A stretch of DNA of 64,000 nucleotides from Lobulomyces angularis (GCA_027604685.1 JADHYX010000027.1:1-64000); one strand, 5' to 3'; shown: positions 44,677 to 58,447, counted from the stretch's first letter. Program-made: numbers and translations. The notes: a model not told the origin generated them from the sequence alone.

Positions 44677-45762
44677 ATGTTTCTTGTAAATTGGTTTTGG
44701 GATGTGTTAAGTAGTTTGGGTCTAGTAAACAAAAACGCTAAAATATTATTTCTCGGTTTGGACAACGCTGGAAAAACTACGCTATTGCATGTCTTAAAAA
44801 ATGACAGGTTCATTTGATTTTCTTTTATTTTAAAAACTTAACATTTTTAATACAGAATCGCCGTTTTACAGCCTACCCTTCATCCAAGTAAGTTTTGATT
44901 ATATTTAACATGAAACTCTTTCCAGAATAATTTTTGCTACATTAAACACGTATATGTTTAAACAAAATTGTTGTTGTCTTTCTTGTAATTTTCTTTTTTC
45001 AATAAAGCGACACAGTTAAAAGTTCAATTTACTGGTGTATTGCACTGCGCAATTCAACATCAGTATTGTTAACTAAGTCTTATTTTCGCAACTTTTCATC
45101 ACTTGCAAAGAATTTTTTTTCCAACAAAAAACAACACTTTAATTTTCATTAACCAAGGATTTATCTTTTTTTAATGATTAAGCTTCGGAAGAATTGGCTA
45201 TTGGAAATGTTAAGTTTACGACGCACGATCTTGGTGGTCATAGACAAGGTATAGTTTTTAATGAAAAAGAAATTTGTTAAAAACTTTAAGCTCGTCGCTT
45301 GTGGAGGGATTATTTTCCAGAGGTAGATGGTATTGTTTACCTAGTTGATTGCGCAGATTATACAAGATTTCATGAGAGTAAAGCTGAATTAGATGTATAG
45401 TTGAAAAAAAAAGAATTGGTTTTTAAATTTTTTTTTAACAGAACCTTCTAGCTATCGAGGATCTTTCTAAGGTTCCTTTTGTTGTTTTAGGAAATAAAAT
45501 TGATGCCCCCAACGCAGTCAGTGAGGAAGATTTACGTGGGGCATTAGGTAATTAAAAGACGATTTTATATCTTAGATTTTGTAGGGTTATGGCAAACTAC
45601 AGGCACAGGAAAAAATATAAACAAAGATATTAGACCAATTGAATTATTCATGTGTTCCGTTGTTATGAGACAAGGCTATGGTGATGGTGAGATCATTTTT
45701 ATCTGTCAATTTTATTTAATACATTATAATTAGCATTCCGTTGGTTGTCTCAATTTCTTTAA
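44677..45762 (+). CDS. SAR1: SAR1 small GTPase (COPII)
   Basis: ER GTPase that starts COPII coat assembly. Seven exons: 44677-44807, 44856-44887, 45183-45248, 45291-45394, 45442-45547, 45585-45686, 45734-45762; 189 residues, matching Sar1. Guanine-nucleotide motifs: G1 [10 protein letters not shown], effector region [14 protein letters not shown] (split by an intron), G3 DLGGHRQARRLW, G4 NKIDAP, G5 CSVV. The N terminus has the amphipathic, Phe/Trp-rich helix of Sar1 instead of a myristoylation site ([14 protein letters not shown]), and the end is [11 protein letters not shown]. The second intron (44888-45182) is 295 bp, by far the longest I traced in the window. Confidence 0.97.
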
Positions 45763-46100
45763 GTTTAACACTAAAAATATGAGAGAAATATTTTTTTAGT
45801 CATACTTATTATTTTTTGTAGTTTCTAATAAATTATCTTTAATAATTTGAAAATTAGTTGAAGTCAGTATTCTTTTTGTAGGAGGGACAAACGTATTCCC
45901 AAGGAATATAAGTATTTAATAAACAAAAATACATAATGGATAAATTATTAAAATCAACTGTAATGTATTATCATATATTATTGTACTTTAGTTAAATTAA
46001 TTACAATATTTAAAACAATTCAGAAAAATTATACAATTAAATTATTTTAACAATGAGGTAAAGAGGAAAAAATAAAAATCAAAGAACAGACAAGTAATTT
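45763..46100. other. convergent spacer
   Basis: 3' flanks of SAR1 (+) and the first adenylyl cyclase (-). AT-rich; nothing recognised. Confidence 0.6.
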
Positions 46101-49100
46101 TCAGCCAATGCCACTCCTATCGTCATAACTTTGATCATTAACTGACATGCCATAACTTTTACTTTCGGTATACCCATAACTTTTGCTTTCCAACCCGTAG
46201 GATTTTGATTCAGACTGCCCATAACTTTTGCTCTCAATACCACTCTCCATACCACTCTCCATTTCACTGCCAGATTCCGGTGCACCCCCACTAGGAACTC
46301 CACTTGGCCCATGTTCATCACTCCGCATTTTTTTCTGCTTTCCATGTTTTCGCTTTTTATCTTTACGTAAAGCGGTTGCTTTTTCAAACTCATAGGATGC
46401 TCCGATTCTTCTTAATAGCTTTTGTGCTTCATGAGCGTGATGATTACTTTCACTGTTGGATGTACTAAATTTAGCTATTCGCAGATGTAAAAGCCCTCTT
46501 ACGTACAGCAAATCCGAAACTCTTCTACAAGCTAATCCTTTTTTCCATGCAGCAATCGCCCTTGGTGGTGCTTTATTCCGTATCAAATATCGGATTCCTT
46601 TAAACATGTATCTAATAGGATGTGCTAAAGTCATATGTCGCATTATTTGACCTTTTCCTAACCAATCCTCCACATCTGTACACACTTTTTCTACATTTTT
46701 ACGAAAACTCATTTCGCTTCCAAGTCCTGCATCGAAAACCCCCAACAAAACTGCAGCACAGTGAACCAATCCAGCTAGTGCCAGCCAGTGATGTGGACCT
46801 CCTGCCGAAGCAGCACCACCTCCCCAGGCGTTAGAGGCATTTGCGGATCTGCTATGTTTTCTTCGATTTTGCAAATTTCTTAACTCCGAGGCATGTTCTA
46901 ACAGTATTTTCATGAAATTTTCCAACAAAAAACCAGAATTCAATCTAAAATCTGCCTCACTCGTTAAACCTAAATGGTTCATTCCTAAAATCGGATCTCC
47001 TTTATGTCTCTCAGGAATTTGTGCCCATAGTAATTTAAGCTTACTGGACATTTCAGCAATCTCTGAATCGTTTTGTGTTGTAGTTAAAAGGTTTGCTAGT
47101 GTCATTTTGCATCCCCACACTTTTCCTTCCCAATTTCCTTCCTGAGTAGCGATAGCAAAAAGATCACGTGAAGCTTTCAGTGATTGGGACCTTGCTCCAG
47201 ACATGTGAATCACTATTGCTCTCATCCTTAGTGCTTCGGCTCTCATTGAACAATCTCCGGACATCATTTCCAGAAACGGTAAAGCGGCTAATCTTCTCAT
47301 TGAAGACCCCCACTTCCCCATGAGAAATAAGGTTAAGGCGGTAGATAAGACAATTGATACAGTATGGGAAAGATCTAACCTTTGATCATGCTTTGAAGCA
47401 GATTCCAAGTATCGCAAAGCCATCCTTTTTTTCCCTTCACTAAACCACGACAATGCTCCACACATGGAAAGAAACCTTGCATAAAGAGCATCATGTGGAA
47501 AGCCTTCAGAGACATTAGTGCCTTTAAAGACTGCATACGTGTGTTCTTTTATTTGTCCGGTATTTAAGTAAATCTGAGCCAAAGTAGCTAGTGCCCTTCT
47601 AACATTGTGTAAACCGAGATTTTTTTTATCCCTGAGCATTTCCGCTAGCTCAATAGCCATGGGATTAAACTGCATTTCCTCCGAAACCAAATTTCTTGCA
47701 GCTTCATAAGCTTTAGATATATTGCTGGTGCTCATACTCGTTAAACTTCCTTGGCTGTTTTGATCATTAACATCAGGAAACTGTGATGGTGCTGATGTTG
47801 TTTGCGTGTCTCCCGATAGTAATATAGGGTATTGGGACCTCGTCGCTGCTTGAGTTCTAACTTTCCAGCTTAAAACAATAGGATTTTTGGGAAATGCTTG
47901 GCCAAGCAAATTTAAACATTCCAGTAAATGATGCTCGCACCTCTGGTCATCTCCTTTCATAAAGTATGCTTCCCCAAGCTCCCTATGCCAAGTAGATTTT
48001 GTTACAGCATCGAAAGTTGCTGGTTTATGCGGCAACTTCATGGCTTGTTCCGCTCTTTCTAACAAATTTGTATAGTGCTTTATGGCTTCACCCATAGAAT
48101 TTTTTTCAAAATAAACATGAGCAACAGCTTCTAGATAACTGAGCTTTTTCAAAATTTGCTTATCATCAGTTTCGGAATAATGCTCATACAGTGGTAACAG
48201 CAACCTATGCCGATTATTTGCATCCAAAACTCTCTCATAATATGTTGCAATATTCAAATGTAACTGTTGCCTTTGAGATATTACCATCATCGTGTAGATG
48301 GATTTCTTCACTACTGATGACTTAAATTGTATTAGCACACCATCCAAATCTCCATCTAAACGATGCAAAAAGCTATATTTGTCCAAAGCTTTTATTTGAT
48401 TTGCTATAAGTTCTATGGTATCACCTTGAAACATTTCATTGAACCCCGGTGTATCTGAAAGTAAATACAAAACATCCTCTAAAAGAAAAGGTTGGCCTAA
48501 TACAGATGCAACCTTTAAAAAAAGTTGAAAATTTGCATCCAATCGGTCAAACTGTGCAACCAAAACACTTTGCAAGTTTCCACCTACAGCAACTGACTTT
48601 TCAAAATCAAAATCGTCTTTATTTAGTTTTAATTCGCCGCTTTCAGTGACTTTGCAGTGACCTGACTCCTTGAGAGCTACAACCATAGATTTAATGTATA
48701 AAGGAATTCCCCCAGTTCTTTTTTGCACATTTTCTATAATCGCAGAGCTAATGGAAGTTATTTGTATAGGGGATGGGTAGTTTTGCATAATAACTTTAGA
48801 AGTTTCTTCGGTTGATAAACCTTCCAGCGTAAATACCTCAGTCCGTGGATGCCTTTTAAATTTTAAGTAAGAACTTCTAGTTTCTTCATTTTCGTGGTAT
48901 TTGTCGGGACGTGAAAATATGCAAATCATTACTCTAGGGCAAGATACTCCCAATTCCCACAGTAATTCCCAAGAAAGTGGATCCATCCATTGAGCTTCAT
49001 GTACCATAATTACCATAGGATTATCTTCAGTTAAAACATTTATAATCCTTCTAACTAAATCAGTTAGTTCATTGATACGAAATTTTCCTTGCAGTTTTGC

Positions 49101-52100
49101 ATAAACTTCTGATTGATTGAATTCAAAAGGGAATATTAAATTTAACAGCGCAGTTTGGGTTGGTGCTTCACCGCACTTTATGAAGGCCTGTCTTAACCTC
49201 TCTTCGAATGCATACCATTTTTTATGAACGCCTTCTGAAACTTTTGATTCGGGGAAGGTTCCGATTGCTTCAGCTGACTGAACTGTTTTCAATCTGAAGT
49301 TGGAAGTATGTGAATTATCCGCTGTCGTTAAAACAACTTGTTTAAACTTTTTTTCCCTAACACTGATTTTAGCACCAGCTTGAGGTTGCCAAGAAGCTGA
49401 TTGAGAATTTAGTACACTTGCACCATTTGCAGGAAATTCTTTCACTTCACTTTTCTTATTCGTCATGCTAGATTTTATTTGCCCTTTTGTTCGTTGCTGT
49501 TGCTGAGAGTGTGATTGAGTCCCTGGTGGTCTTCTTCCACCTTCCTCTTCCATTGATACTTTAGAAATTTTGTCATTTCCGTGTTCTGATTTGTCCATTA
49601 GAAATGTTGGTGTTCTTGTTTCAGATGCAACTCTGTTTTCCTTTACCTCCATTGCTTCTATGGCAGTCAGAATGTCATTAACAATTTCTCGCCATATGTA
49701 GTATCTTGTAGATTTTTCCATTTGAGCGGAATGGCCAGTTCTGAACATTTGTTAATGAAAAAAAAAATTTTTTTTTTCTACCCAATGCGATAACCACATT
49801 TTTCAGCTTCTGTTTGAGTCCATCTAGCAAGTGTAGATAATCCCATACCCCCATCAGCCTCAATAACAAGCATTCTAGGGCCATTCGAAGTAGCATGAGC
49901 CTCTAAACTTTCTTCAATTAGTTTTCTTTCTCCTTCACGACCAAGAATAACAAATGTTTCAGCGTTAAGATTTTTTTTGGTAGATTCTTCTCTTATTTTT
50001 TTTGGAGTATATATAGCAATTGGGTGCGATTTTCCTTTTACTTTTATTTCTCCCAAACTTTCAAATAAAAATTCGTTATCACACATATTGTAGGTTTTTT
50101 CATCACATAATATAGTTTGCTTGCATTTAACACTACACATCAATCTAGCTGCCATATTAATTGCGTCTCCCATCTAAAGATATGAACCGTTAAATTTTTA
50201 AACTTCATTAATTATATTTTATTTTTTTATTGCGAATACATATACAGGTTAATATATAATTTTGAATGTTAACAATAATAAAAATATAATTACCACAGCG
50301 TATTCTATTCGATTTTCATTTCCAACTCCACCTATTGAAACCATACCAGTGGTTATACCAATTGAAAAGTCATCAAATACATTTAAAAATCTTTCACATA
50401 TTTCCAAACCAGCTTTTAATCCATAACTTGCATCATTTTCATGCGCCAGTGGTGGTAAGCCAAAAAAAATTAATATTGTTGCTCCTTTATCATCGACATG
50501 CTTTTGTCTTAATGAACCTTCATATTTTCGAAGAGCTTCTTGAACAATTGACATCGCCTCCTGGGCGGCGTCAACGGTTGCTCGGGTATCCCATTTTGTT
50601 AAAGATCCTAATTTAATAAATATCGTAGTAATTTGTCTAGATTCTCGTAAGGACATTAATTCAGTTAATCCTGCGTCAACCTTAAATAATCTACTTTGAT
50701 TAATATCTGTTTGCAATTTGTATAGAGCCGAAGGATTAATGTATAGTTTGTATAATTCCAAAGCCGTTTCTTGTACTGTAGTAAGGTGCTCCTCAGCTAT
50801 GTTAACTCCTTGTGGTGCTTGAAGTATCATTGAATGTTTCGGCCCAAATGAATGCCCATCTTCTGTCAATGAAGGGGAGGCTGCCAATAAAGATTGTCTG
50901 GCTCTATTTTTTGCATTTTCTAAACCAGTTAAAATTATACATCTTTTGTCATAAGATCCAATTCCAACTGATGCAATGTCGACAATAGTAGAAAAGCATT
51001 TCAAAGCTTGATGAGATAATGCCAACTCACCTAAAATAGTTTGAATTTAGAAGTTATTTCTTTGTATGTTTTTTCATGTAAATTGTAGTGAAATTTGAAA
51101 ACAAGTGTGTTTAAGGTAAAAAGGGTATAAAAACATTTCAGATTATAATATCAAATGGAAATATATATTAATTAGAGTATAGTTTAATCACCAATGCAGA
51201 AGATAATGTATAGGATTTTTTTATTGCATATTTATTCATTACCAGCTTTTGCGAGATCCAACACCGATGCAAGTTGATTAACAGCGTCCCCTGCTATAAA
51301 ATGCTCCCATCTGTCAATCCCACCAACAGCCACATCATAAACATGTCCAGCACCTATACCAAGATGGATTCGAAGCACTTGCATTCCGATTTCTGGTATT
51401 TCTACTTCATAACTTCCCAGTAGTTTTAATAAATCAAGGCAGCAGTGAGCTGCCTTCAATACTATTTCCCCTTTATTCACTTCCTCGTCTTTAATAGAAA
51501 CTGGAGAACCTCCAGGATCAAATTTTTGTAATTTCCAATAAAATATAACAGCATCACCTAAAATATGTTAAAATAAAAAATTGGAGTTTTGCAATACCTG
51601 CAAACTTTACAATGTCACCACCATGTTTTAAAATTATATCAATAATCTGATGGAATAAAAACGCATTATTTAATGAATTAATTAAAATGGAAAACCTTGT
51701 CTAAATATCCTTTCATTGTTCTACAAAGAATTTCGGCTCCTTCAGCGCCTCTTTCTGCCAAACTAGCTGATAATTTTGAATAACCACTTACATCTGCCAT
51801 CACCACCGCTGCGAAACTTTCATTTGCGCTGGGTTGCATATCTGTAATAAACTGATGCATTTTCGATTGAAATATATCCTCCAAAGATTCAACTTCTTCT
51901 TCCTCTTGCTCTGTTTTTATTTCTTTTTTCCGCTTCATTTCTTCTTCTACCGACTCTTGCCACTGTGACCAACATGCATTATCACAATAATTTTTTACGT
52001 GTTTAGAAACAAAACATGGAACAATGCTTTCATATCGCAAACCATTGTATGTATTACTACTATTATCATTTTCAATATTTGGTGTTCTAGGAGTTTCACT

Positions 52101-52181
52101 ATTGGAATTTGGAGTAGGATTAGGTAAATGTAGTGCCAGAGACATTCTCCGCTCTCCAATGTTTAACCGCATACTTTTCAT
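46101..52181 (-). CDS. soluble-type adenylyl cyclase A (ADCY10-like)
   Basis: Class III nucleotidyl cyclase of the bicarbonate-responsive soluble family: two catalytic domains, a STAND-type NTPase segment and a long TPR-like region. Six exons: 52181-51696, 51646-51598, 51557-51243, 51030-50294, 50173-49782, 49740-46101; 1,872 residues. C1 holds the two metal Asp contexts VVMADVSGYSKLS and IVKFAGDAVIFYW, with the adenine-type Lys before the second. C2 has LRQKHVDDKGATILIFFG, GLPPLAHENDA and YAVMGDAINMAARLM, keeping the Asn and Arg of NxxxR. The NTPase segment follows with a P-loop-like DGGMGLST lacking Lys, and VIMVHEAQWMD in the Walker B position. The C terminus is Ser/Gly/Tyr-rich with repeats of ESKSYG. 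It is paired head to head with a paralogue at 52568; all five introns match in place and phase. Confidence 0.93.
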
Positions 52182-52567
52182 ATCCTTTTGATAATGGAAT
52201 CAAGAGACTGAAACTCCTGGCTTCGCTTCTTAAAAATTATCCAAAATTTTTTGAATTAATTGAATCGAAAAAAAAAAAAAAAATATAGCGAATCACAAAT
52301 TTTGCAAAGAAATAAACTTTTATTGGTGATTTTGGCGGGGTTTGGAAAAAATTTTTCACTTTTTTTTAAAGAATGTTATATTTGTAAAATTGATTTTTTT
52401 TCTATGTTGGCAAAAACGAAATAATATTTGTGTAGTGTTTATGTATTATGAAAAATTTTTAGTTTAAAATTATTAATGCTGAATCCAGAACCTTTGATTG
52501 GACAATAATTGATTGGAAAAATACAAAATATAATAAAATTAAAAAAAAAGTCTGAAATTGCTGAAGT
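52182..52567. promoter_or_regulatory. shared divergent promoter of the two adenylyl cyclase genes
   Basis: The 386 bp between the two start codons is the only space available for both upstream regions, so it very likely works in both directions. Two ATTGG elements (inverted CCAAT) lie at 52497-52501 and 52512-52516, about 15 bp apart, on the side of the plus-strand gene. A poly-A run is at 52267-52281. The spacer shows no obvious mirror symmetry, unlike the flanking genes. Promoter function is inferred from position. Confidence 0.6.
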
Positions 52568-55500
52568 ATGAAAGAGAGTCCAGGAGTAGTCAGCTCTGCT
52601 AGACGAAACTCAGAAAATAAAAAGGAACGGTTTTCTAATATCATTGGAAATATGAGAAGAAATAGCAATACTCCTCGAAGACACTCTGGAGGTGAAAAGG
52701 ATAATTTACTAAGTATGACTTCTTTTCAGCTTTCAACAGCGGGGTTAAAATTTGAAAGTATTGTCCCATGTTTTATTTCCAAGCATGTCAAGAACTACTG
52801 TGATAGTACATGCTGGAGAAACTGGATTGATGCCACCAGTGAAATAAGTAATCTAACTGAAGAAGAAAAAGATAATACTTCAATAGAAGAATTGTTTATT
52901 TCAAAAATGAAAAAATCAATAAATGACATGAGACCTGATGCTGAAGAAACATTTGCAGCGGTAGTAATGGCAGATGTTAGTGGATACTCCAATCTTTCTG
53001 CTACCCTTGCAGAAAAAGGAGCAGAAGGAGCAGAAATTTTAAGCAAAACTATGAAGGGTTACTTGGATAAAGTAAAAAATTTATAGAAAATAATTAAATG
53101 TTTTTATTTAACTGCTAGATTATCGATGTAATCTTAAAGCATGGTGGAGACATTGTTAAATTTGCTGGTAATTTAGAAATTTCATAAATACTCTACTTTT
53201 TTTTTTAGGTGATGCAGTGATATTTTACTGGAAACTTGAGAAATTTGATCCAGGTGGTGAATCCCCAACTAGTACCAATCAGTCCGAAGAAATAACTCGC
53301 GGAGAAATAGTATTAAAGGCTGCCCATTGTTGTCTTGAGTTACTAAAATTACTAGGAAGTTATGAAGTTCACATACCAGATCAGGGGCAAAAAATATTGC
53401 GCATTCACCTAGGAATAGGTGCGGGAACAGTTTTTGATGTGGCAGTTGGTGGTGTTGATAGATGGGAACATTTTATTGGTGGTGATGCTGTAAATCAATT
53501 GGCCTCTGTGCTTGATCTCGCCAAAGCTGGTAAGTTCTGTTACATTAAAATAATGAAATATAAAATTACAATATTTACCGACAATACATTTGGTGTTCAA
53601 TAAAAAAATTTATTTACACTATAAACAAAACTAAAATTTAAACTAATCCATTAAAGGTGAGTTAGCACTATCTCACCAAGCGTTAAAATGCTTTTCCACA
53701 ATTGTTGATATAGCATCAGTGGGAATTGGATCATACGATAAAAGATGTATCATATTGACTGGATTGGAATCTGCGAAGAGAAAAATGAGACACCTTCCAA
53801 CTAATAAAATGTCAATGACTGAAGATTCTGTAATAACGAACGACTCTGCACCAGTATTAAAAAAGATTAGATCCACTGTTGGTCAAAATGTCGGGAACGG
53901 AATAGTAGAAACTGTTGAATTTGACGAATCAATGGCATCGTTAGATGCAGTCCATATCTTACCAGATTTAGTTCAAAGTGCGACAGTAGATATGTATAAG
54001 CTTTTCATAAATCCGTCCGCTTTATACAAACTGCAAACAGATATTAATCAAAGTAGATTATTCAGAGTTGATGCTGGATTGACGGATTTAATGTCCCTTC
54101 GAGAATCTAGACAAGTAACCACCATATTTATTAGAATTGGGGCTTTAACAAAATGGGATTCTGAAGCAACCTTAAATTCTGCACAGGAAGCTATGACATT
54201 AGTGCAAGGAGCACTTCGAAAATATGAAGGTTCATTAAGACAAAAGCATGTCGATGATAAGGGAGCAACAATATTAATTTTTTTTGGCTTACCACCCCTG
54301 GCACATGAAAATGATGCTAGTTTAGGGTTAAAAGCAGGATTAGAAATATGTGAAAAGTTTAATGATTTATTTGATGACTTTTCAATTGGTATAACCACGG
54401 GTATGGTTTCAATAGGTGGAGTTGGCAATGAAAATCGAATAGAATATGCTGTGGTATGGTCAAATTGCAATTTTCTTTTTAAAATTTTTAAAACAACTAG
54501 ATGGGCGATTCAATAAATATGGCAGCTAGACTAATGTGCTCACAAAAGTGCAAGGGATTAATATTATGTGATGAAAAAACTTACGCATTATGTGAAAGCG
54601 AATTCTCTTTTGAAACTTTAGGTCAAATTAAAGTTAAAGGAAAGTCTCATCAAATTTCTATATTTCAACCAAAAAAATTAAAATCAAATGAGTTAAAAAA
54701 GCAAATACAACCTGAAAATGATATATTCATTGGGAGGGAAAGGGAGAGACTTATCATTGAAAATATTTTGAAAGCACATGTGACTACTTCTGGACCAAGA
54801 ATTTTAGTCGTAGAAGGAGACGGGGGAATGGGTATTTCAACACTAACAAGATGGACTGATTCTCAAGCAGAAAAAATGGGATGTTATGTTGCGTAATATA
54901 TAAAGGATTAAAAATTGTTCTTAATATTATTTTTAGCACTGGGAATTCAGCACAAATTGAAAAAACAACACGTTATTACATATGGAGAGAAATAATTACA
55001 GAATTTTTAAGCATTGTTGAATCATTAGCTGACAACCCCAATCGCACAACCAATCTTTCTGAAACCAGAATTCCCACTTTTTTAATGACTCATAAGGAGG
55101 ATAAAAGTAGCAAAGTCTCTAGCTCTACTGAAGAAGGTTCTTCAGGCAGGAAATCTGGAGTTAACTCTATGGTGGGAGTAGGTGGAGCATCTAAAAAAAG
55201 TGGAATGAAGAATACGCGTAGAGTAGAAAAGTCAGCGATTTCCAGTGTTGGAATTCAATCAAGCAACTCAACCGCATTTGCTGCCTCCAGCAAAAGGGGA
55301 AAAATTCCTAATGCAAGAGGAAAGCCTATGATTAATGACGACTTTAGACCACAACTTACTTCTTCTACTTCAACAGAAGCTTTAGCGACACACTCAATAG
55401 TTCCAAACAATTTGCCGGCCAATGCTATGCGCAAATGGGCTGCATTTGAAGAAAATCTTAGAAAAGGATTAATAAAGATGGGAGAGGCACCCTCTCAAAC

Positions 55501-58447
55501 AGCATTAATGAATTTGGTGTTTCCATATGAATTTCACCAAACCGATGTATATGTGAAATTACAGGGTAAATTCAGGATAAATGAGTTAACTGATTTGGTA
55601 AGAAGAATTATTAACGTAATAACAGAACAAAAACCAATGGTAATAATTTTAAACGAATCACAATGGATTGATCAACTGTCTTGGGAATTAATTTGGGAGT
55701 TGGCGTTGTCTTGTCCAAAGTTAATGATTTGCTGTTTTTCAAGACCAGAAAAACATTTTGAAAATGAAGAAACGAAACAACTTTATAATAAATTTAAAAA
55801 GTACCCCAAAACAGAAATAGTTTTGTTAGAAGGACTTTCAATTGAAGATACCAATAAGTTGATAATTCATAATTGGCCAGTTCCAGTTACAAGCGTGCAA
55901 AGCACAATAAGTGAAAATGTTCAAAAAAGGACCGGTGGAAATCCTTTGTATATAAAATCCATGGTAGTAGCTTTAAAAGAATCTGGACACATTATCACCG
56001 AAGGAGGAATGTTGAAGCTTGCGAAAAAAGATTTTGATTTTGAAAAATCTATTTCGTTAGAAAGCAATTTGAATAGTGTTCTGACTGCACAATTAGATAG
56101 ATTAGATGCTAGTTTTCAACTATTTTTGAAGGTTGCATCCATTTTAGGACAGCCATTTGTACTGGAAGACGTGTTGTGTTTACTGCAAGATACCCCAGGA
56201 TTTGGTGAAGTTTTTGAGTCAGGAACTGTTGAAAATACTATTGCCAAAATCAAATCTATGGACAGATATGATTTCTTACTTCGATTGGAAAATGTTGCAA
56301 CAGAGCAACAACTACAGTTTAAATCTTCAGTGGTGCGTAACTGCATTTATTCTATGATGTTAACGACACAAAGGCAACAACTACATTTAAATATCGCTAT
56401 GTACTATGAAAAAATTATCGATGTACACAATCAACAAAGAATACTAGTGTCTCTTTATGAGCACTACTCTGAAACGGATGAGAAATACACTATGAAAAAG
56501 CTAACATATTTAGAAATTGTAGCTCATGTTTGCTTTGAAAAGAATTCCATTGGTGAAGCGATAAAAAATTATTGCCTTCTTATAGAAGGGGTTGAAAAGG
56601 CAGCAAAAAATCCTACTGTTACATTTGACAATACCTCCAAATCCACCTGGCACCGAGAATTGGGAGAAGCATACTACTATCGAGGAGATGAAGTAAAAGC
56701 CGAAAAACATTTACTTGAGAGTTTAAAGTTAGCAGGAAAAGCTTATCCAAACAATCCACTTTGGCTTTCTTGGAAGCTGCGAATAGAAACCAATTTACGA
56801 ACCAAGTTTCCAATTCTCTTAGCTGGTGACGCAGATTTGACTTCAGCTGTTTCAGTTTCCCCAGAATTGAAGGATGCAACTGGAAGCAATGATAGCTTAA
56901 CTGGTAATATAACAGATGAATCCGGCGAAGCAGCTGAGAGTAAACCATTTGATGTATCAGAAGCAGCAAAAAAAATGATCACAGACAAGATGAGATTTGA
57001 CCCAATGGCAGTTCAGCTGGCTGAAATGTTGCAGTCAAAGGAACTTTCCCTACTACATAATGTACGCCGATCCATGGCATCTTTAGCAGTAATATACCTC
57101 AATACCGGAAGGCTCAAAGATCACATATATTGTGCCTACGTGGGTACAAATATAAGTGAACTATTTCCAAGAGATGCACTATATGCAGTATTTATGTCAA
57201 TGTGCGGAAATATCGCCTGGATTAGCACAGGTAAAAAAAGAATTACCTTAAGATACCTAGAATCTGCTTCGAAACATGATCAAAGATATGATCTTAGTCA
57301 AACTGTCGCAATTGTTTTAAAATCAGCACTGACATTTTTTTTTATGGGAAAATGGGGTTCTTCCATACGGCGGTTAGGATTGTTGCCGGCCATAGAAATG
57401 ATGTCAGGAGACTTCTTAATACGACTGGACGCCCTACGGATGAGGTCCATTATAATTCATATGTGTGGTGCTAGACCTCAGTCATTAAAGGCTGCTAGAG
57501 CACTATTTGCAATCGCCACTCAAGAAGACAGTTGGGAGGGCCAACTATGGGGTTGCCAGATGATGATTGCCAATTTTTTGAATACAGTTAAAAATGCAGT
57601 AGATTTACCAGAATCTGGAAAAATGTTGCAAAGCATTTGGATGAAAATACCAGAAAAGTTAAAAGGAGATCCAATTCTTCTTCTAAATTACACTGCATTG
57701 ATATCAAAATTGGAATTTAAAATTAACCCCAAAAACTTTCCAGTGGACGAGTTTCTTAGGAACATGGCAAAAATTAGCGCTGACTTGAATAAATCGCCTC
57801 CTAAAAAATTCAGTGAGAATACCTTTAATGCGAGAGGTGGAGAGTCTAATTCTGCAGGTGGACCTCATGAATGGCTCGCAATGGTTGGTATTGTACATTG
57901 CGCATCTGTTGTTTTTGGGTTATTTGATTCCGGCTCAATACAAAAACCATCCCAAAAAAGGCATTTTGTTGGAATGTGCAGAGATATAGTGTCTTGGTTA
58001 AATCGTGGAAATATAATGAATCGAATGACTATTGCCCAACCTATAAAATTTTTATTTAAAGGTATTGGTATACTAATATCATCAAGGAATGCAGCAGTAA
58101 GAATTTGGAGAAAGGGTTTGTCCTGCAGAAGGGTTTCAGATTTAATGTACGTAAGGGGACTTTTACATCTGCAGATAGCCTGTTATTCAGAAAATCCATC
58201 CGACAGTAACCACAATGCTCATGAAGCACAAAAACTCTTCAGCAGAATTGGTGCAACAATTGAATTTGAACGAGCTAAGTCACTGAGAAAGGACAGAAAA
58301 GGAAAATCAAAAAATTCCAAAAGTGGTAGTGGTACTGGAAGCGAAGTTAAAGAACTTGACGATAACTGCGGTGATAGTATTTTCGATGAGATGAAAAGTT
58401 ATGGAGATAGAAGTACAGGCGAGCAGAGTAGTGTAGATAATGAGTAA
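52568..58447 (+). CDS. soluble-type adenylyl cyclase B (ADCY10-like)
   Basis: Paralogue of the minus-strand cyclase. Six exons: 52568-53071, 53119-53167, 53209-53529, 53657-54453, 54501-54892, 54937-58447; 1,857 residues. Exons 2 and 5 have the same length as in the sister gene (49 and 392 bp). C1: VVMADVSGYSNLS, IVKFAGDAVIFYW. C2: LRQKHVDDKGATILIFFG, GLPPLAHENDA, YAVMGDSINMAARLM. NTPase segment: P-loop-like DGGMGISTLTRW (no Lys) and VIILNESQWID. The long tail aligns with the sister throughout (GKFRINELTDLVRRIINV, GKKRITLRYLESASKHDQR, GAHVGTN-type TPR helices). It differs in the linker after the NTPase start (Ser/Gly/Lys-rich) and in the C terminus, which lacks the ESKSYG repeats. Both cyclases look catalytically competent. 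Confidence 0.93.

Noticed and set aside
46079..46393. Separate small minus-strand frame at the 3' end of cyclase A
   Set aside because: Overlaps the cyclase C terminus in another frame and has no family features.
52182..52567. Possibility that the inverted cyclase pair is an inverted-repeat assembly artefact
   Set aside because: The two copies differ throughout at nucleotide and protein level, have different intron sequences and different C termini, so they are diverged genes and not a mirrored read. An assembly join error cannot be wholly excluded.
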